Source of the DNA: Vitrella brassicaformis
Lineage: Eukaryota; Sar; Vitrellaceae
Direction: 5' to 3'
Assembly (NCBI GenBank): GCA_001179505.1
Contig: CDMY01000869.1
Span: forward strand, 76,586-140,585
DNA: 64,000 nt
Below the pieces are notes generated by a model. It did not search any database. It was not told the DNA's origin and worked only from the letters and a program-made list of their open reading frames with translations. Both the position numbers and the translations under genes were made by a program. Below, piece after piece: positions 1 through 11,000 of the stretch (within the stretch, counting starts at the first letter, position 1; each line of letters begins with the position of its first letter).

Positions 1-180
1 GTCCAGATATGAGATGTAGGCAGCGAGGTATGGCCTGCATGCCCCACAACACACGAGTACCCCCTACGAGCCACACCAGTCCGGTACACCCGTCCAAATA
101 GGTAATGTCTCGTCCGGATATAAGATGTACGCAGCGAAGTATGGCCTGCATGCCACACAGCACACGATCGTCTGCATCTG
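1..180. repeat. 112-bp tandem repeat unit, truncated by window start
   Basis: The stretch starting gtccagatatgagatg at position 1 recurs as gtccggatataagatg at 113, giving a period of 112 bp. The unit also contains a short segment ending in ccggtacacccgtcc. One related copy sits in inverted orientation at about 20345-20470. The array probably continues to the left of the window. Confidence 0.7.
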
Positions 181-218
181 CAAAAAGAGAGACGGCAAAC
201 ACGAGATGTGTTCATGGT

Positions 219-1962
219 TCATGCGTCTGTCCGCGCGTATGTGTTGCACTTGTGGCTGGCGTACGTCGACGGCAGCGATGGGGGTGTGGCGGGGCTGGCG
301 ATCGTCTGCGTGGCGGCGAGAAGGTGGGCTTCAATGGCCTTGAGATTGGTGATCATGCCGCTCAACTCCGCCACCACATCCGCCAGGCTGATGCGCTCGG
401 AGGGGAGGACCTTGAGGCAGTTGGCGGATAGCAGCTCGTGTCTCGAGATGGTCTCCCCCAGCCACTCGAGCCCCTCCTCATGAGTGCGGTCGTGGAGGTG
501 CCTGGTGCCCTCGTCCATGACCGGATGGCCTGGTGTTCCGTCCCGCTCCTCGGTGATGGTCGCCAGAGTCTTGCCCCAGCTCAGTGTCGTGAGGATCTCC
601 TGGGACTTGCTTATGTTTTGTTTGCCTACCGGTCAGCTTCATGACTGGCACCGTGCCATCCTCCCGCTGCTCCATAAGAAAGTTCCCCAATTTCAGATCC
701 CTGCTCCGACCAGACACGAAAAAGTGATCCGACCAGACACAGCAGAACAGAGGATGCTGACCCTGTGGAAGAGGTCCCTCAGAGTGACAACGACTGGAAA
801 AGTCATCTCTTTGATTGCCTCCTCCTCCAGCATGACTGTCGGCCCCCCCTTCCCCCAGTGTTGTTCAAGAAACCCCGCAGCGTCTTGATCAAAGTGATCC
901 ATCTCGAAAAACATGGACTTCTGGTTTTTATGGCGGGCCTCCACGAGCTGTATGGCCGGAGACACAAGGGTGCACGCATAAGACCGACATAGATAAGGCC
1001 ATGGATTGTGTGTGTGTGCATCGACGGGGCTCACCAAATTCACGTTGACTATGTGTTCACTCCCAATAGCCATTGCCCTCTGCACCGCGACCTCTTCCCT
1101 GAAAAAGCAGCACAGATGCGGACACACACACGCATTTGTGTGGAGCAGGGCATGTCGGTGTGCGGTGCGTGTCGAGTCGATGTCAAAGACAACGACCCGT
1201 ATGCCTACAGTGCAAGAGCGGAACACATCTTCGCATCTTCGGGAGCTCTTTGAGCACCTTGGTGGCTGCTGAGGGTCCTTGACCGTGTGTGTGCTCGTTG
1301 GTAGCGGCCGTGCCCGCAGTGCGCAGCCTGCGATCGGCCTGGTACACCTTGGACCCGCTCCAGGTGCCCATACCGAGCGGCGGTCGGGCGCAAGATAGCC
1401 CAAGTGGTTGTCGCCAGGTCCAGGCACCAGCCCACCAGAGGATGCACTGAATGCATCGCTTGGAAGGTTGCAGCCGAAGAACTCTAGTGGGTACGGGCGG
1501 CCATTGTAGCTCCCGTTGCCCACCGTTGCATATATACAGCGAGTCTTACATGACCCCAGCCTCCTTCTCCATCAAGTTGCAGAGGTTGTCCTGTGTGAAG
1601 CGGTCCTTCTGCGATAGGATGGAGGTCTTGAAGGCCGTCAGGCGCCCGTTGACGATGCCCGGCCTCACTGTGGCTGTCACGCCCACGCCCAGTTGGGGTT
1701 CGAGCTGCAGCTGGGTGCCGTCGGGCTGAGTGAGGATGGAAGGGGACGGGAGGGCGGTCCCTCGTGAGGTGCTCGCCATCGGTGTGGCGTCCTGTCGCAA
1801 AGGGCAGGGCTGGCCAGGGGACTGCTGCACCTGATCCGTGCCGGCGGGATTCGCTGTGTGTTGTGCTAGATAATCTTTTTGTCCGAAAAGTCTCGACACT
1901 TCCCCGGGCCTGGTGAGTTTTTTCTCTGCCCTTCTCTGCCCTAAGCACAGGAGGTCGCTCAC
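219..1962 (-). pseudogene. Broken chimeric protein-kinase-like gene (left arm)
   Basis: Read on the minus strand, pieces of a kinase follow one another in different frames. First comes a glycine-loop-like segment LGVGVTATV with a lysine in AFKTS (about 1700-1850). A second canonical loop GTWSGSKVYQAD follows (about 1371), then a hinge region RHKNQKSMFFEMD (about 930), a catalytic loop RDLKLGNFL (about 690) and a C-lobe end LPSERISL (about 390). The catalytic-loop exon ends where the DFG codons should continue, yet the next recognisable exon is already the alpha-G region (SQEILTTLSWG, about 600). The DFG-to-alpha-F part is therefore missing. Frames change without convincing splice sites around 1100-1400. 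I infer a non-functional copy; a heavily spliced active gene is less likely. The kinase family itself looks lineage-specific. Confidence 0.65.
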
Positions 1963-2070
1963 ATGAAGGCAGCCCTATCCGCAAAGATGGCGTGGCACCC
2001 TTTCTGACGACTATCTGTGACGACGACGAGCTTCTCCCGCGTTGATTCCGTGTGAACGGGGGAGGCGGTG

Positions 2071-2175
2071 ATGAGTCAGCAGCAGCTGTCATCTCTCTGG
2101 CAGCCCATCCGCAGCCACCGCAGCTTCTACTCCCACGCAAAATGGCACTGGCCAGTGCAAAATGTCGTGCGCTGA
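2071..2175 (+). pseudogene. Truncated copy of the TBL3/UTP13 first exon
   Basis: An ATG at 2071 opens a reading frame beginning MSQQQLSSLWQPIRSH. It is nearly the same as the start of the WD40 gene whose ATG lies at 17889 on the minus strand. Similarity, including about 40 bases upstream of the ATG, stops abruptly after the codons for SFYS near 2133. The frame then runs into unrelated sequence and a stop at 2173-2175. This is a 5' fragment carried along by the inverted duplication. It places one breakpoint at about 2133 here and about 17827 in the parent gene. Confidence 0.8.
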
Positions 2176-3640
2176 GATTATTTGCCGTGGGTATGCCCAC
2201 GCCTGGTCGAATATATATATATATCTGCATCCGTCCCCTGCTACTATGTCGTGGGCAGACCCACGCGTCACAGCCAACACGCACTCATACACACACACAC
2301 ACACACACATGCGCACACACATAATGCTGGCTGGCCAGTGAGGTACAGGACAATCGACTGCACACACTGCAAGCAGCTAGCCGCACACGCACACGTACAG
2401 CATGCACAGCAGCAAGTTGGGCGGGTGGGCGATGGGTGGGTGGGTGCGAGGGATGGTGCAGAAGATGTATAATACCCACCACCGCCCGCTGGGTGCGTCC
2501 ATCCATCCATCACGCTGAGGCTCATGCGGAGCAGAGCAGATGTTGCGTACGAGGTGGGTGTGGACTCCTTCCTCTCCGCATGCCGGCCTGCCTGCCTGCC
2601 TGCCTGCCTGCGAGCCAAGTAGTTGTCCTGTCTGTCTGTCGGCGTCGTCACGGAGAGATAGTCGCTGGTAAACTAGCGAGTCAGTCAATCTCTCGCTGAT
2701 CAATCAGCTGAGCTGCCAGCGAGCCGAATCGTCGGCCGCCGCCTGCTTAGCCACACGCATACGTACAAACAAACATACATATATATATATATATACATTT
2801 ATATATATATACACACACATATATACACGAATCTGTGTGTGTGCGGATGGCAGGAAGTCGTCAGCGATGTCCCTCCCTGTGTGCGTGCGGCGCCAAAACC
2901 AATCGGCACGACACACACCTGCACGCGTATGTGCGGTGCGGGCAGTGGGGCGGCAAGCCCAAAATCAGAAACGCGGTGATTGTACTTACACTGGGCACAG
3001 CAGCCAGCGGATGGCAGCTCATATGCCTGGACCTAGCAGCCAGTGCTCTCTAGTAAAAGCCCAGCCACCAAATAACACGAACATAAAGCCAGCAGACGGC
3101 TACAGGTAAGTGTCGTGTGGTGCGGTGTGCGGTGTGGTGAGAGGTAGTGGTGTTAGTCAATTGGTGCGCCGATCAATCGGACAGACACCCATGCGCCACG
3201 GCAAGAGCCACAAGCCATGCACCAGCTGCACTGCACCTATAGTGAAATCCATTCATTCCATGGAAAAATATCCAACACGCAGGCACGAAGAGCAAATCCG
3301 CAGTAATCCACGCCAAGCCATGTCACCCACCATCGCACGCCGTTAGTCACCACAGGCAAGATGGTCTGTCTCATTTATCAATTGTGACATCGCGCCAACC
3401 GTCAACCAGTCGGCCAAGGGCCGAAGGGACGCCGAGATGCAACTTGAACGGACTGAAAACCAGCCGTGTTGACATCACCGGAGAAGCAATGCTCGTCCCT
3501 GGCGGCCAAGGGCCGAAGGGACGCCCTCACGTCACGTCACCCCCACATACATATATACGAGAGAGATAGCTACAGTACCGATCTGTCCCTGCCTGCCTGC
3601 CTGCCTGCCTCCTTCCCCATGTTGGTGGTTGCCCTTCATA
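2134..3640. other. Repeat-rich spacer without recognisable gene
   Basis: Nothing protein-coding is convincing here. There are short TA tracts (2213-2224 and 2779-2822), a CA tract (2289-2312), TGCC tetranucleotide runs (2585-2612 and 3588-3608) and a twice-used 20-bp-scale phrase ggccaagggccgaagggacg (3411 and 3508). ORFs here are simple-repeat translations. Confidence 0.6.
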
Positions 3641-3645
3641 AAGCA

Positions 3646-3655
3646 AAGACACAGA

Positions 3656-3688
<33 letters not shown>

Positions 3689-3727
3689 GGAGAGAGAGAG
3701 AGAGGGAGAGGGAGAGAGAGAGGGGGA
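3646..3727 (+). repeat. (CA)n(GA)n compound microsatellite
   Basis: A CA tract runs directly into GA and GGGA tracts. The same compound tract is found at 4146-4190 and 4457-4522, in each case just before a copied topoisomerase fragment. On the minus strand it lies just past the ends of the exon copies. Confidence 0.85.
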
Positions 3728-4814
3728 CAACAAATGCAGCTCTGGATGGATAAATGGATGGATGAATGGCTGCTGACCTCTTACTTGAGGATCCATTCCT
3801 TGCGCTCGTCGGCCTTCTTCTTGCTGAAGGCCATGTCGATCGACTCCGAGTCCTGGCCTCCTGGCCATCACACACACACGGATGGATTTGATGTATTGTG
3901 CTTGGTGCGCTTGGTGTGTATAGGTGTGTGTACCGGCCCACGTGAAGGTGAGCTGGTGCTCGTCGATCTGTTTGAAGTACTCCTCGAAGCCGCGGTCGGT
4001 CGAGGTGGCCAAACCCTACACACACACACACACACACACATTTTCATCAATCATATCATCTGCCTGTTTGTTGGTTACTTTGACAATGGGTGTGACGAAC
4101 TCCTAGAGGAATCCCTTGTATTGGAGCAGCTCCAGCCAGTAGTGACACACACACACTCACACACACACACAGAGAGAGAGAGAGAGGGGGACAACAAATC
4201 CAGCTCTGGATGGATGGATGGATGCTGACCGGGCTTCGCTTCCAGCCGTCGACCAAACTGGCGATGGAACGAACGGGCCGTGTCGTACCTGCACACACAC
4301 GCAGCCAGGGTGGGGTGGGGGAGAGTGGGTGTGCCGGGTGTGTGGGGGGGGAGAGGGAGGGGGTTTACTTGGAGTGGATGACGAGCTCTTTGTTGATGAA
4401 GTCGGTGCACGTCAGCACAGACTTGGAGTGGTCCACAAAGGTGCCGTCCTGAGACCAACCACACACACACACACACACACAAAGAGAGAGAGAGAGAGAG
4501 GGAGAGGGAGAGAGAGAGGGGGACAACAAATGCAGCTCTGGATGGATAAATGGATGGATGAATGGCTGCTGACCTCTTACTTGAGGATCCATTCCTTGCG
4601 CTCGTCGGCCTTCTTCTTGCTGAAGGCCATGTCGATCGACTCCGAGTCCTGGCCTCCTGGCCATCACACACACACGGATGGATTTGATGTATTGTGCTTG
4701 GTGCGCTTGGTGTGTGTAGGTGTGTGTACCGGCCCACGTGAAGGTGAGCTGGTGCTCGTCGATCTGTTTGAAGTACTCCTCGAAGCCGCGGTCGGTCGAG
4801 GTGGCCAAACCCTA

Positions 4815-4826
<12 letters not shown>
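3680..4826. repeat. 796-bp tandem duplication, almost identical copies
   Basis: The block 3680-4030 recurs at 4476-4826 with a constant offset of 796 bases. The only difference I noticed outside the microsatellites is one base (gtgtgtataggt versus gtgtgtgtaggt). Each copy holds the GLATST and FSKKK exons of the topoisomerase II relic. A third, shorter relative of the gggggacaacaaat...ctctggatgg start lies at about 4187-4222. Near-identity implies recent duplication, gene conversion or an assembly artefact. Confidence 0.85.
3785..4820 (-). pseudogene. DNA topoisomerase II pseudogene fragment with duplicated exons
   Basis: On the minus strand the exons encode hallmarks of the eukaryotic topoisomerase II core. 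They include GLATSTDRGFEEYF (canonical KGLGTST..EaKEYF), SESIDMAFSKKKADERKEW (canonical AFSKK..ddRKeW), DFINKELVIHSK (canonical DFinkELi.FS), SIASLVDGWK (canonical RSIPSLVDGlKPGQRK) and EFVTPIVKVT (canonical EFiTPIvKa). The order from 4820 downward is GLATST, FSKKK, DFINKEL, SLVDGWK, then EFVTPIVK, GLATST and FSKKK again. That order is impossible in one protein, because EFITPIVK should precede GLGTST. The EFVTPIVK exon has an in-frame TAG (4108-4110 region), SLVDGWK is followed by RSPV instead of PGQRK, and no ATPase, Toprim or catalytic-Tyr region is seen. Hence it is a relic, not a working enzyme. Confidence 0.8.
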
Positions 4827-4849
<23 letters not shown>

Positions 4850-4917
4850 TGTGCGTGTGTGGCTGGGTGGCTGTCGGTGGTCACTTACAGTGGCACGCAC
4901 GTGCCTGTGCCTCTCTC

Positions 4918-5175
4918 CCCTATATGTCTTGCTGCTCCTCCCCTATCCGTCTCGGTGCCCGCTCCCCTATCTGTCGCGGTGCCCGCTCCCCTATCCGTCT
5001 CGGTGCCCCCTCCCCTATCTGTCGCGGTGCCCCCTCCCCTATCTGTCGCGGTGCCCCCTCCCCTGTCTGTCGCGGTGCCCCCTCCCCTATCTGTCGCGGT
5101 GCCCCTTCCGCTATCTGTCGCGGTGCCCCCTCCGCTATCTGTCGCGGTGCCCCCTCCCCTATCTCTCTCCCCTGT
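4918..5175. repeat. 24-bp minisatellite, about ten units
   Basis: The unit is approximately ctatctgtcgcggtgccccc plus tccc, 24 bases long. It is repeated about ten times with small changes (tccgtctcggtgcccgctcc variants at the left end). Because 24 is divisible by three, every frame stays open and gives eight-residue repeats such as PLSVAVPP (plus) or GEGAPRQIA (minus). I treat those frames as by-products. Confidence 0.9.
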
Positions 5176-5222
5176 CTCTCTCCCTCCGTCCCTCCTTGTC
5201 CGTCGCTCGCTCGCTCGCTCAT

Positions 5223-7717
5223 CTAGTTGATCCGGCAGTGGCGAAATGGGCGTGACCTGCGGGCCTTGACCTCCTCTTGGTGGGCTGCAATCTCCGCCTC
5301 CCGCGCCCTCTGGCTGGCCGTCTTATCCAGGAGGCGACTGCGGCCTCTTCCAAGGACCCCCACACGGGCAGGCCGCCTGCGGTCCTCGGTGGCCGCACCG
5401 TCACTCGCCCCCGCACCACCAGCAGCGGCACCTGTGGCGGCCCGTCTTCGGTCCTCAGTCTCGTGTGTTGGGTGCTGCTCGCCGGCCGCCGGGCAGCCAC
5501 CATCGCCCTCTTCTTCAACACCATTAGCTACAACAATCGGCACTGCCCCCTCCACATGTACGTCGCCCTCCCCGACAGCGCCACCATCAAGTCTCACCCC
5601 CGCACCACCAGCAGTGGCACCTGTGGTGGCCCGTGCTGCCCCCCCGCCGTTGTCGTCGTCTGTGTGGTGTTGGGTGCCCTGATGGGCGGTGCCTGGCACG
5701 GCAGAAGGGCCATCCTCGTGTGGGATGAGGGCAGGCAGGGGCGGTGCCGGCTGGGGCGGCTGCGTCGCCTGCTGCTGCTGCATGATCTGCTGCTGCATCT
5801 GATCGATCTGCTGCTGGAGCGCCTTCAGAGTTGCCTCCATCGTCTGCGTCTGCTGCATCGTCTGCTGCTGCCGCTGCATCTGCTGCATCTGCTGCATCTG
5901 ATCGATCTGCTGCTGGAGCGCCTGGAGAGTTGCCAGCATCATCTCCATCTGCGGTGCTGGTGTGGGCTGCCATGCGGTCTTGGATGGCTGCAGTTGGGGG
6001 GCTGCTGGCTCCTTCGGTGGTGGTGGTGGTGGCTGCAGGTCGGCCTGGGCCCGGCCTTGGCGATGCAGACGCCCTGGTTGGGCACTGGCGACTCGGCAGA
6101 AGGCGGGGGCACGGTAAATGGCGCGTCTGGCGACGCGGCCGTCGAGGGTAGCGATGGGGGTGTGGCGGGGCTGGCGATCGTCTGCGTGGCGGCGAGAAGG
6201 TGGGCCTCAATGGCCTTGAGGTTGGTGATGATGCCGGTCAACTCCGACACCACACCCGCCAGGCTGATGCGCTCGGAGGGGAGGACCTTGAGGCAGTTGG
6301 CGGATAGCAGCTCGTATCTCGAGATGGTCCCCCCCAGCCACTCGAGCCCCTTCTCATGAGTGCGGTCGTGGAGGTGCCTGCTGCCCTCGTCCATGACCGG
6401 ATGGCCTGGTGTTCCGTCCCGCTCCTCGGTGATGGTCGCCAGAGTCTTGCCCCAGCTCAGTGCCGTGAGGATCTCCTGGGAATTGAGGAAGCTGTCCACC
6501 TGGGCGCGAAACGCCCGCCTGACGTCGTCGCTGGCCCCCTTTGCAGGCGGTTGCGGAATTCCCTCAGCTCAGCCCTGCTGCACCACCAGCCAGTTCTCCC
6601 ACTTCTCGCCCCTTAGGATGTTGTGCATCAGCACGCCAAGCTGGAAGACGGTTGTCCTGCTACCCAGACAAATGCGCTCCGTCTGGCCGCTGCCCCCCAC
6701 CATGACACGGTCGCGCCTCATGTCGTCCTCCAGGTCCCTCATCATCTCCTTGGCCGTCTTGCCGTGCAGCCTCCTGTCGCGGTAGCTGCCCAGCTGCGTG
6801 TCCAACCGGTTGGCGCACTCCTTACGCCGCGCTTCGTGCAACAGCTGCTCTGGCGCGCCCTGGAAGCCGGTGTAGTTGGGGTACTGCTTCTCCCGCACGA
6901 ACGCCTCTCCGTGGGTGGCAACCATGGCGGCTGGGCGGAATCCGGCTGGTGGCCTGGGGACGCCTTGGCGATGGCGTGTGTCGAGGCCGTTGGCGTGATC
7001 GATGAGGATCACAAGGGGGCTGGAATCGGTGGTGGGGTCGTCCTCATCTCCATCGCGAACGTAGGTGTTGTTGCCGCAGTGGTCGCCATACACCAAGCCG
7101 AAGTCGAGCATCGCCTGCTCGTAGGCCCTGGCGAGCTTGTAGAGCAGCTCGGTCACCTTAAGCATCTTGCCGTTGATCCCCTTGGCCTTCTCCAGGGTGG
7201 GCTGCGATTCAGGATGGGCGGCCGAAATGGACGACAAGTTGAGCCCCTCTTGCCATCTCGCCCGCCGTGGCCATATCAGGCCCGCCACGCTGACGTACGT
7301 GTTGTCGGTGAGAGGGTTGTTGATGGGGGGCATCGACACGTACACGCATGGCTGCGGTTCTGCAGACGGGTTGGCGCGGCATGATGCCGTGGGTGTGCCG
7401 TCGATGCGGCCGGCGTACTCGAATTGGTCCATGTCGACGAATGGACCTCTCCTGCGGATCTCCCGCTGCCGCCTTTGGATCTTGGCCATGACCTCAGCCT
7501 CCCTCTCCATCAAGTTGCAGAGGTTCTCCTGCGTGAAGCGGTCCTTCTGCGATAGGACGGAAGTCTTGAAGGCCGTCAGGCGCCCGTTGACGATACCCGG
7601 CCTCACTGTGGCTGTCGAACCCACGCCAAGTCGGGGTCCGAGCTGCAGCTGGGTGCCGTCGGGCTGAGTGAGGATGGGAGGGGACGGGAGGGCGGTCCCT
7701 CGTGAGGTGCTCGCCAT
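5223..7717 (-). CDS. Kinase-like protein with Gln-rich tail, probably frameshifted
   Basis: The ATG at 7717 gives MASTSRGTALPS. Next come a loop LGVGSTATV with AFKTS lysine, a helix LMEREAEVMAKI, an atypical catalytic segment VYGDHCGNN, a DFG-like IDHANG, and an alpha-F-like segment VFQLGVLMHNILRG. After about 6570 the frame changes (one extra G would explain it) into LREFRNRLQRG..DSFLNSQEILTALSW and the C-lobe motif LPSERISL. A second frame change near 6050 leads to a Gln-rich tail (QQMQQ repeats) ending at the stop 5223. The lysine, catalytic Asp and Asn, and metal-binding Asp positions are all present in altered form. The two shifts mean pseudogene, sequencing errors or unseen introns. The tail modules are homologous to exons of the plus gene at 8024-12408. 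It is head-to-head with that gene. Confidence 0.55.
5260..6110 (-). repeat. Shuffled Gln-rich modules, minus copy
   Basis: Three blocks are shared with 9000-9955 on the other strand: A (MLATLQALQQQI and Gln repeats), B (VPPPSAESPVPNQGV) and C (DDNGGGAARATTGATAGG to HETEDR). Here the minus-strand order is B-A-C, whereas at 9000-9955 it is A-B-C with an intron between A and B. Confidence 0.75.
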
Positions 7718-8023
7718 CGGTGTGGCGTCCTGTCGCAAAGGCCAGGGGACTGCTGTACCTGATCCGTGCCGACGGGTATTGCTGTTGCTTGTGCTGCTGC
7801 TGTGGGGCTCATTCTGCTCAAATCGCTCTTTTCAAATCACTGCGAGCTCGTAACCTTACGATCGACTGAAAAAAGGAAAGGCCATTGCAACGCGCTTAAG
7901 GTTCACACCCCTAAGAGCCATGGGGGTCGTATTCATGTAATTGAGGCGTTTTTGGACATGTAAGAGCGCCTACGGGGGAGGTGAGAAGGCAACCCTGCGG
8001 ACTCCGAGGAGCCTGCGGAGGCC
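7718..8023. promoter_or_regulatory. Divergent intergenic region
   Basis: This 306-bp stretch separates the minus start at 7717 from the plus start at 8024. It holds no coding signal I can support. It is the presumed shared promoter for the two genes; no TATA box was identified. Confidence 0.35.
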
Positions 8024-11000
8024 ATGGCATCCCCGCCTGGCCCAGATGGCGCTCCCACTCGAACAAATACTCCAGCCACCCCTGTCCTAGATGAATCGGT
8101 GAGTATCCGAGCAACAGACGCTGCAATGCTGCACCAATGTATGGCTGCAGCCATGCATCAAGACTATTGCATCAAGATAATGGATGCGCATGTGTTTCTG
8201 TGCTGCAGCATCAGATCGCCCCCTCGTCCGGTAGCCGTCCCCCGCCACCGCCCCCGCCCGATGCACCGCATGGGCAGGCGTCCACCAGACAGATCCGGCC
8301 CGGTCAGGAGGGACGTGGTGCCGTCGGCCCCCCAAGGCCAACTCTGGCACTTACCCGCAATTCCTTCGAGGCCGTGGCCCGCGGCTTCCCGTCCCTCCTG
8401 GTGGTGGTGGTGGTGGTGTGCAGCGCCGCGGGATGGAGGTGGGTGTGTTGAAGGGGGAGGGAGAGGGAGAGGGAGAGGGTAACGTGGTTGACGGGAGAGA
8501 GGAGGGCAACTCCAGCGGTGTGGGGTTGCCAGGGGAGGTGGGTACGTCGCTGCAACATCTGCAGCCGCAGCCCCCACAACAGGCACAAAACTCTGCCGCG
8601 GAGGAGCACCATCTCAATACACCAGCAGCCATGCTGGGGTCTCTGGTGAGAACCAACGATATTGCACGCAGTGCGCTGGGTATGTCTGTTTGTCTTCCTG
8701 TCTGTGTGTGTGTGTGTGCGTTTGCGGCTCAGGGTGGCGGAACGTCGGTGGGCCAGCCGCACCCGTACCCACAGGCCGCACACGGTGGACAGGTGCGAGA
8801 CACACAACACGCACTAAGTTTGACACACACACACACACATCTATGTTTGTGATGTGCGTGTGTGTGGTGTAGTTGGCTGGTGAGGGGATGCTGCCCACCG
8901 GACAAACCCCCGTCGTACGCCACCCGAACACCCAATACGCACAGACAGACACATCAACCGTGAATGCATCTCGTGTGTGCCGTCTCTCTTTTTGCATATG
9001 CAGACGATGCTGGCAACTCTGCAGGCGCTGCAGCAGCAGATCAATCACATCCAGCAGATGCAGCAGATGCAGCAGCAGATCATGCAGCAGCAGATCATGC
9101 AGCAGGCGACGCAGCTCCCCCAGCCGACACCGCCCCTCCCTGCCCTCAGCCAACACCAGGATGGTCCTGCTGTGCCAGGCTCCGCCCATCAGGGCACCCA
9201 GCAACACACACACGACAGCGGCGGCAGCAGTGGAGACTACAACCTACAGGCAGCGCCGGGGGGTCCGCCACACAGCAGCGGAAATTCCATGCCCCCTGTC
9301 GGCGGTGCATTTGGGGGTGGGCTGCAGCTCCAGTCGATCACCCAGCCAGCAGGTAAGGAGAGAGAGAGAGAGAGAGAGAGAGAGGGGAGGGAGGGAGGGA
9401 GGGAGGGAGGGAGGAACAATGCTCGCGTCAGTCTGTCGATGTAATGTATGTGTGTATTCTGTGTATGTGTGTGTGTGTGTGTCAGATGAGTTTGATTCGT
9501 TGCCGCCTCAGGCTCCTCCCCATCCATTCGTCGTGCCCCCGCCTTCTGCCGAGTCGCCAGTGCCCAACCAGGGTGTCTGCGTCGCCAAGGCCGCCCAGCA
9601 GGCCCAGGCCGACCTGCAGCCACCACCACCACCCATAGAGACCGACGGAGAGCCGCAGATCTCACAACCCATGCTGGCCACCACAAAGGACCAGCCAGAC
9701 GAAAGCCACCCCCGAGAGACGGCACAACACGACGACAACGGCGGGGGGGCAGCACGGGCCACCACAGGTGCCACTGCTGGTGGTGCGGGGGTGAGACTTG
9801 ATGATGGCGCTGTCGGGGATGGCGACGTAGACGTGGGGGGGGCAGTGCCGATAGTTGTAGCTAATGGTGTTGAAGAAGAGGGCGATGGTGGCTGCCTGGC
9901 GGCCGGCGAGCACCACCCAAAACACGAGACTGAGGACCGCAGTTCACACGTACAGACACGAAAAAAAGCAACAAACACCTCTCCTGCCATGTATGTGTGA
10001 CCATTTTGTGTGTGTTGTCTTGTTTAGCTGTCCGAAGACGCGTCGGCGCAGCAGCTGCCTCTCAACGTCGACTCCCTGCAAAGGCTGGCGGCCCAAGACG
10101 AGCAGCCCGTTGAAGACATAGGGCAGTCAATCCACGAGCTTCCTGAGAACGACCACATCGTCAATCTGCTCTCGAGGGCGGCTGACTCCATGTTGGGCGA
10201 CCAGGGGCAACTTCGCGACCTGGAGGGGTTCCCTGTAGCCAACAAAGAGGAGGGCGGGCAGAATGGGCACAAGGGCAAGGAGGGAGAGATAGCCGGGCAG
10301 AAGGGGGCGGCAGGGGGACGCGGTGGGAAGAAGCTGCCACCGAGGGAGACGCGGGGGGGATCGTGGGAGGACACGTACCAGCGGGGGCCGAGAGGGCGGG
10401 GTCTACCTCGACAGTTGGTGTTCCCGTTGAAGGAGGGGGCGGATGACCACCGTCAAGACGACGGCAGGCCCAGGGGTACCTACACACATACACACACCAG
10501 ACAGAAAGGACAGGCAGGCTACGCTAGGCACAGTCTGTTTCTCTGTGTGGTCATTCATCTGTGTGTTTGTATGTGACGGATTGCAGACTTGGAGGCGATT
10601 GTAGGCAGGCATGGTTTCGCCATCGTGCGCTCCAGCAACCCCAAGTCACGGAGCGGTGATCCAGTGGAGGTCGTACAGCTGCTACGCGAAGGTCACAGGA
10701 TGGTGAGCCATACAAACACATACATACATACATACATGGTGTTGCAATGCAGCCATCCATTTAACGTCTCCTCTCCTCGTTTATGGTCTGTCTGTCCTGC
10801 CACGCAGACCGAACAGGAGATCGCCAGTCTGCTGCTGCGCATGACGGCCAGAGCCGCACAGACGGAGCGCGGCGTCAAACCTCGAGAGAGGCAGGCCCTG
10901 GAGGCTGCCAGACGGGAGAAGGCGCTCGAGGCAGCAAAGGAAGTGCGCGCCGAACTGCAGAGGAGAGGTAGGTATCACGAAGACGAAACCTATGTACCTT

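Larger units (their letters stand above)
1..2133. repeat. Left arm of a large inverted duplication
   Basis: Read on the minus strand, this block matches 17827-20470 in the same order. It has the 5' end of the WD40 gene (2071-2133), the spacer with the shared stretch gtcgagac..ttcccc, the kinase segment GNGSYNGRP, the segment RHKNQKSMFFEMD, the catalytic-loop exon RDLKLGNFL, and the terminal segment CRPYFAAYILYPDETLP. The arms differ by substitutions and indels, so the duplication is not very recent. The outer end lies beyond the window start. Confidence 0.85.

Noticed and set aside
2285-2651. Short frames with long Cys-Val or His-Thr runs
   Set aside because: These are translations of (TG)n or (CA)n. 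The same applies near 3650, 4030, 8700, 14600 and 30390.
4218-5255. 345-codon plus-strand open frame
   Set aside because: It reads through CA/GA tracts and the 24-bp minisatellite antisense to the topoisomerase II relic. Composition is simple-repeat.
5277-6359. 360-codon plus-strand frame rich in Leu
   Set aside because: It is the antisense of the CAG-rich Gln module (CTG read as Leu) of the minus kinase-like gene.
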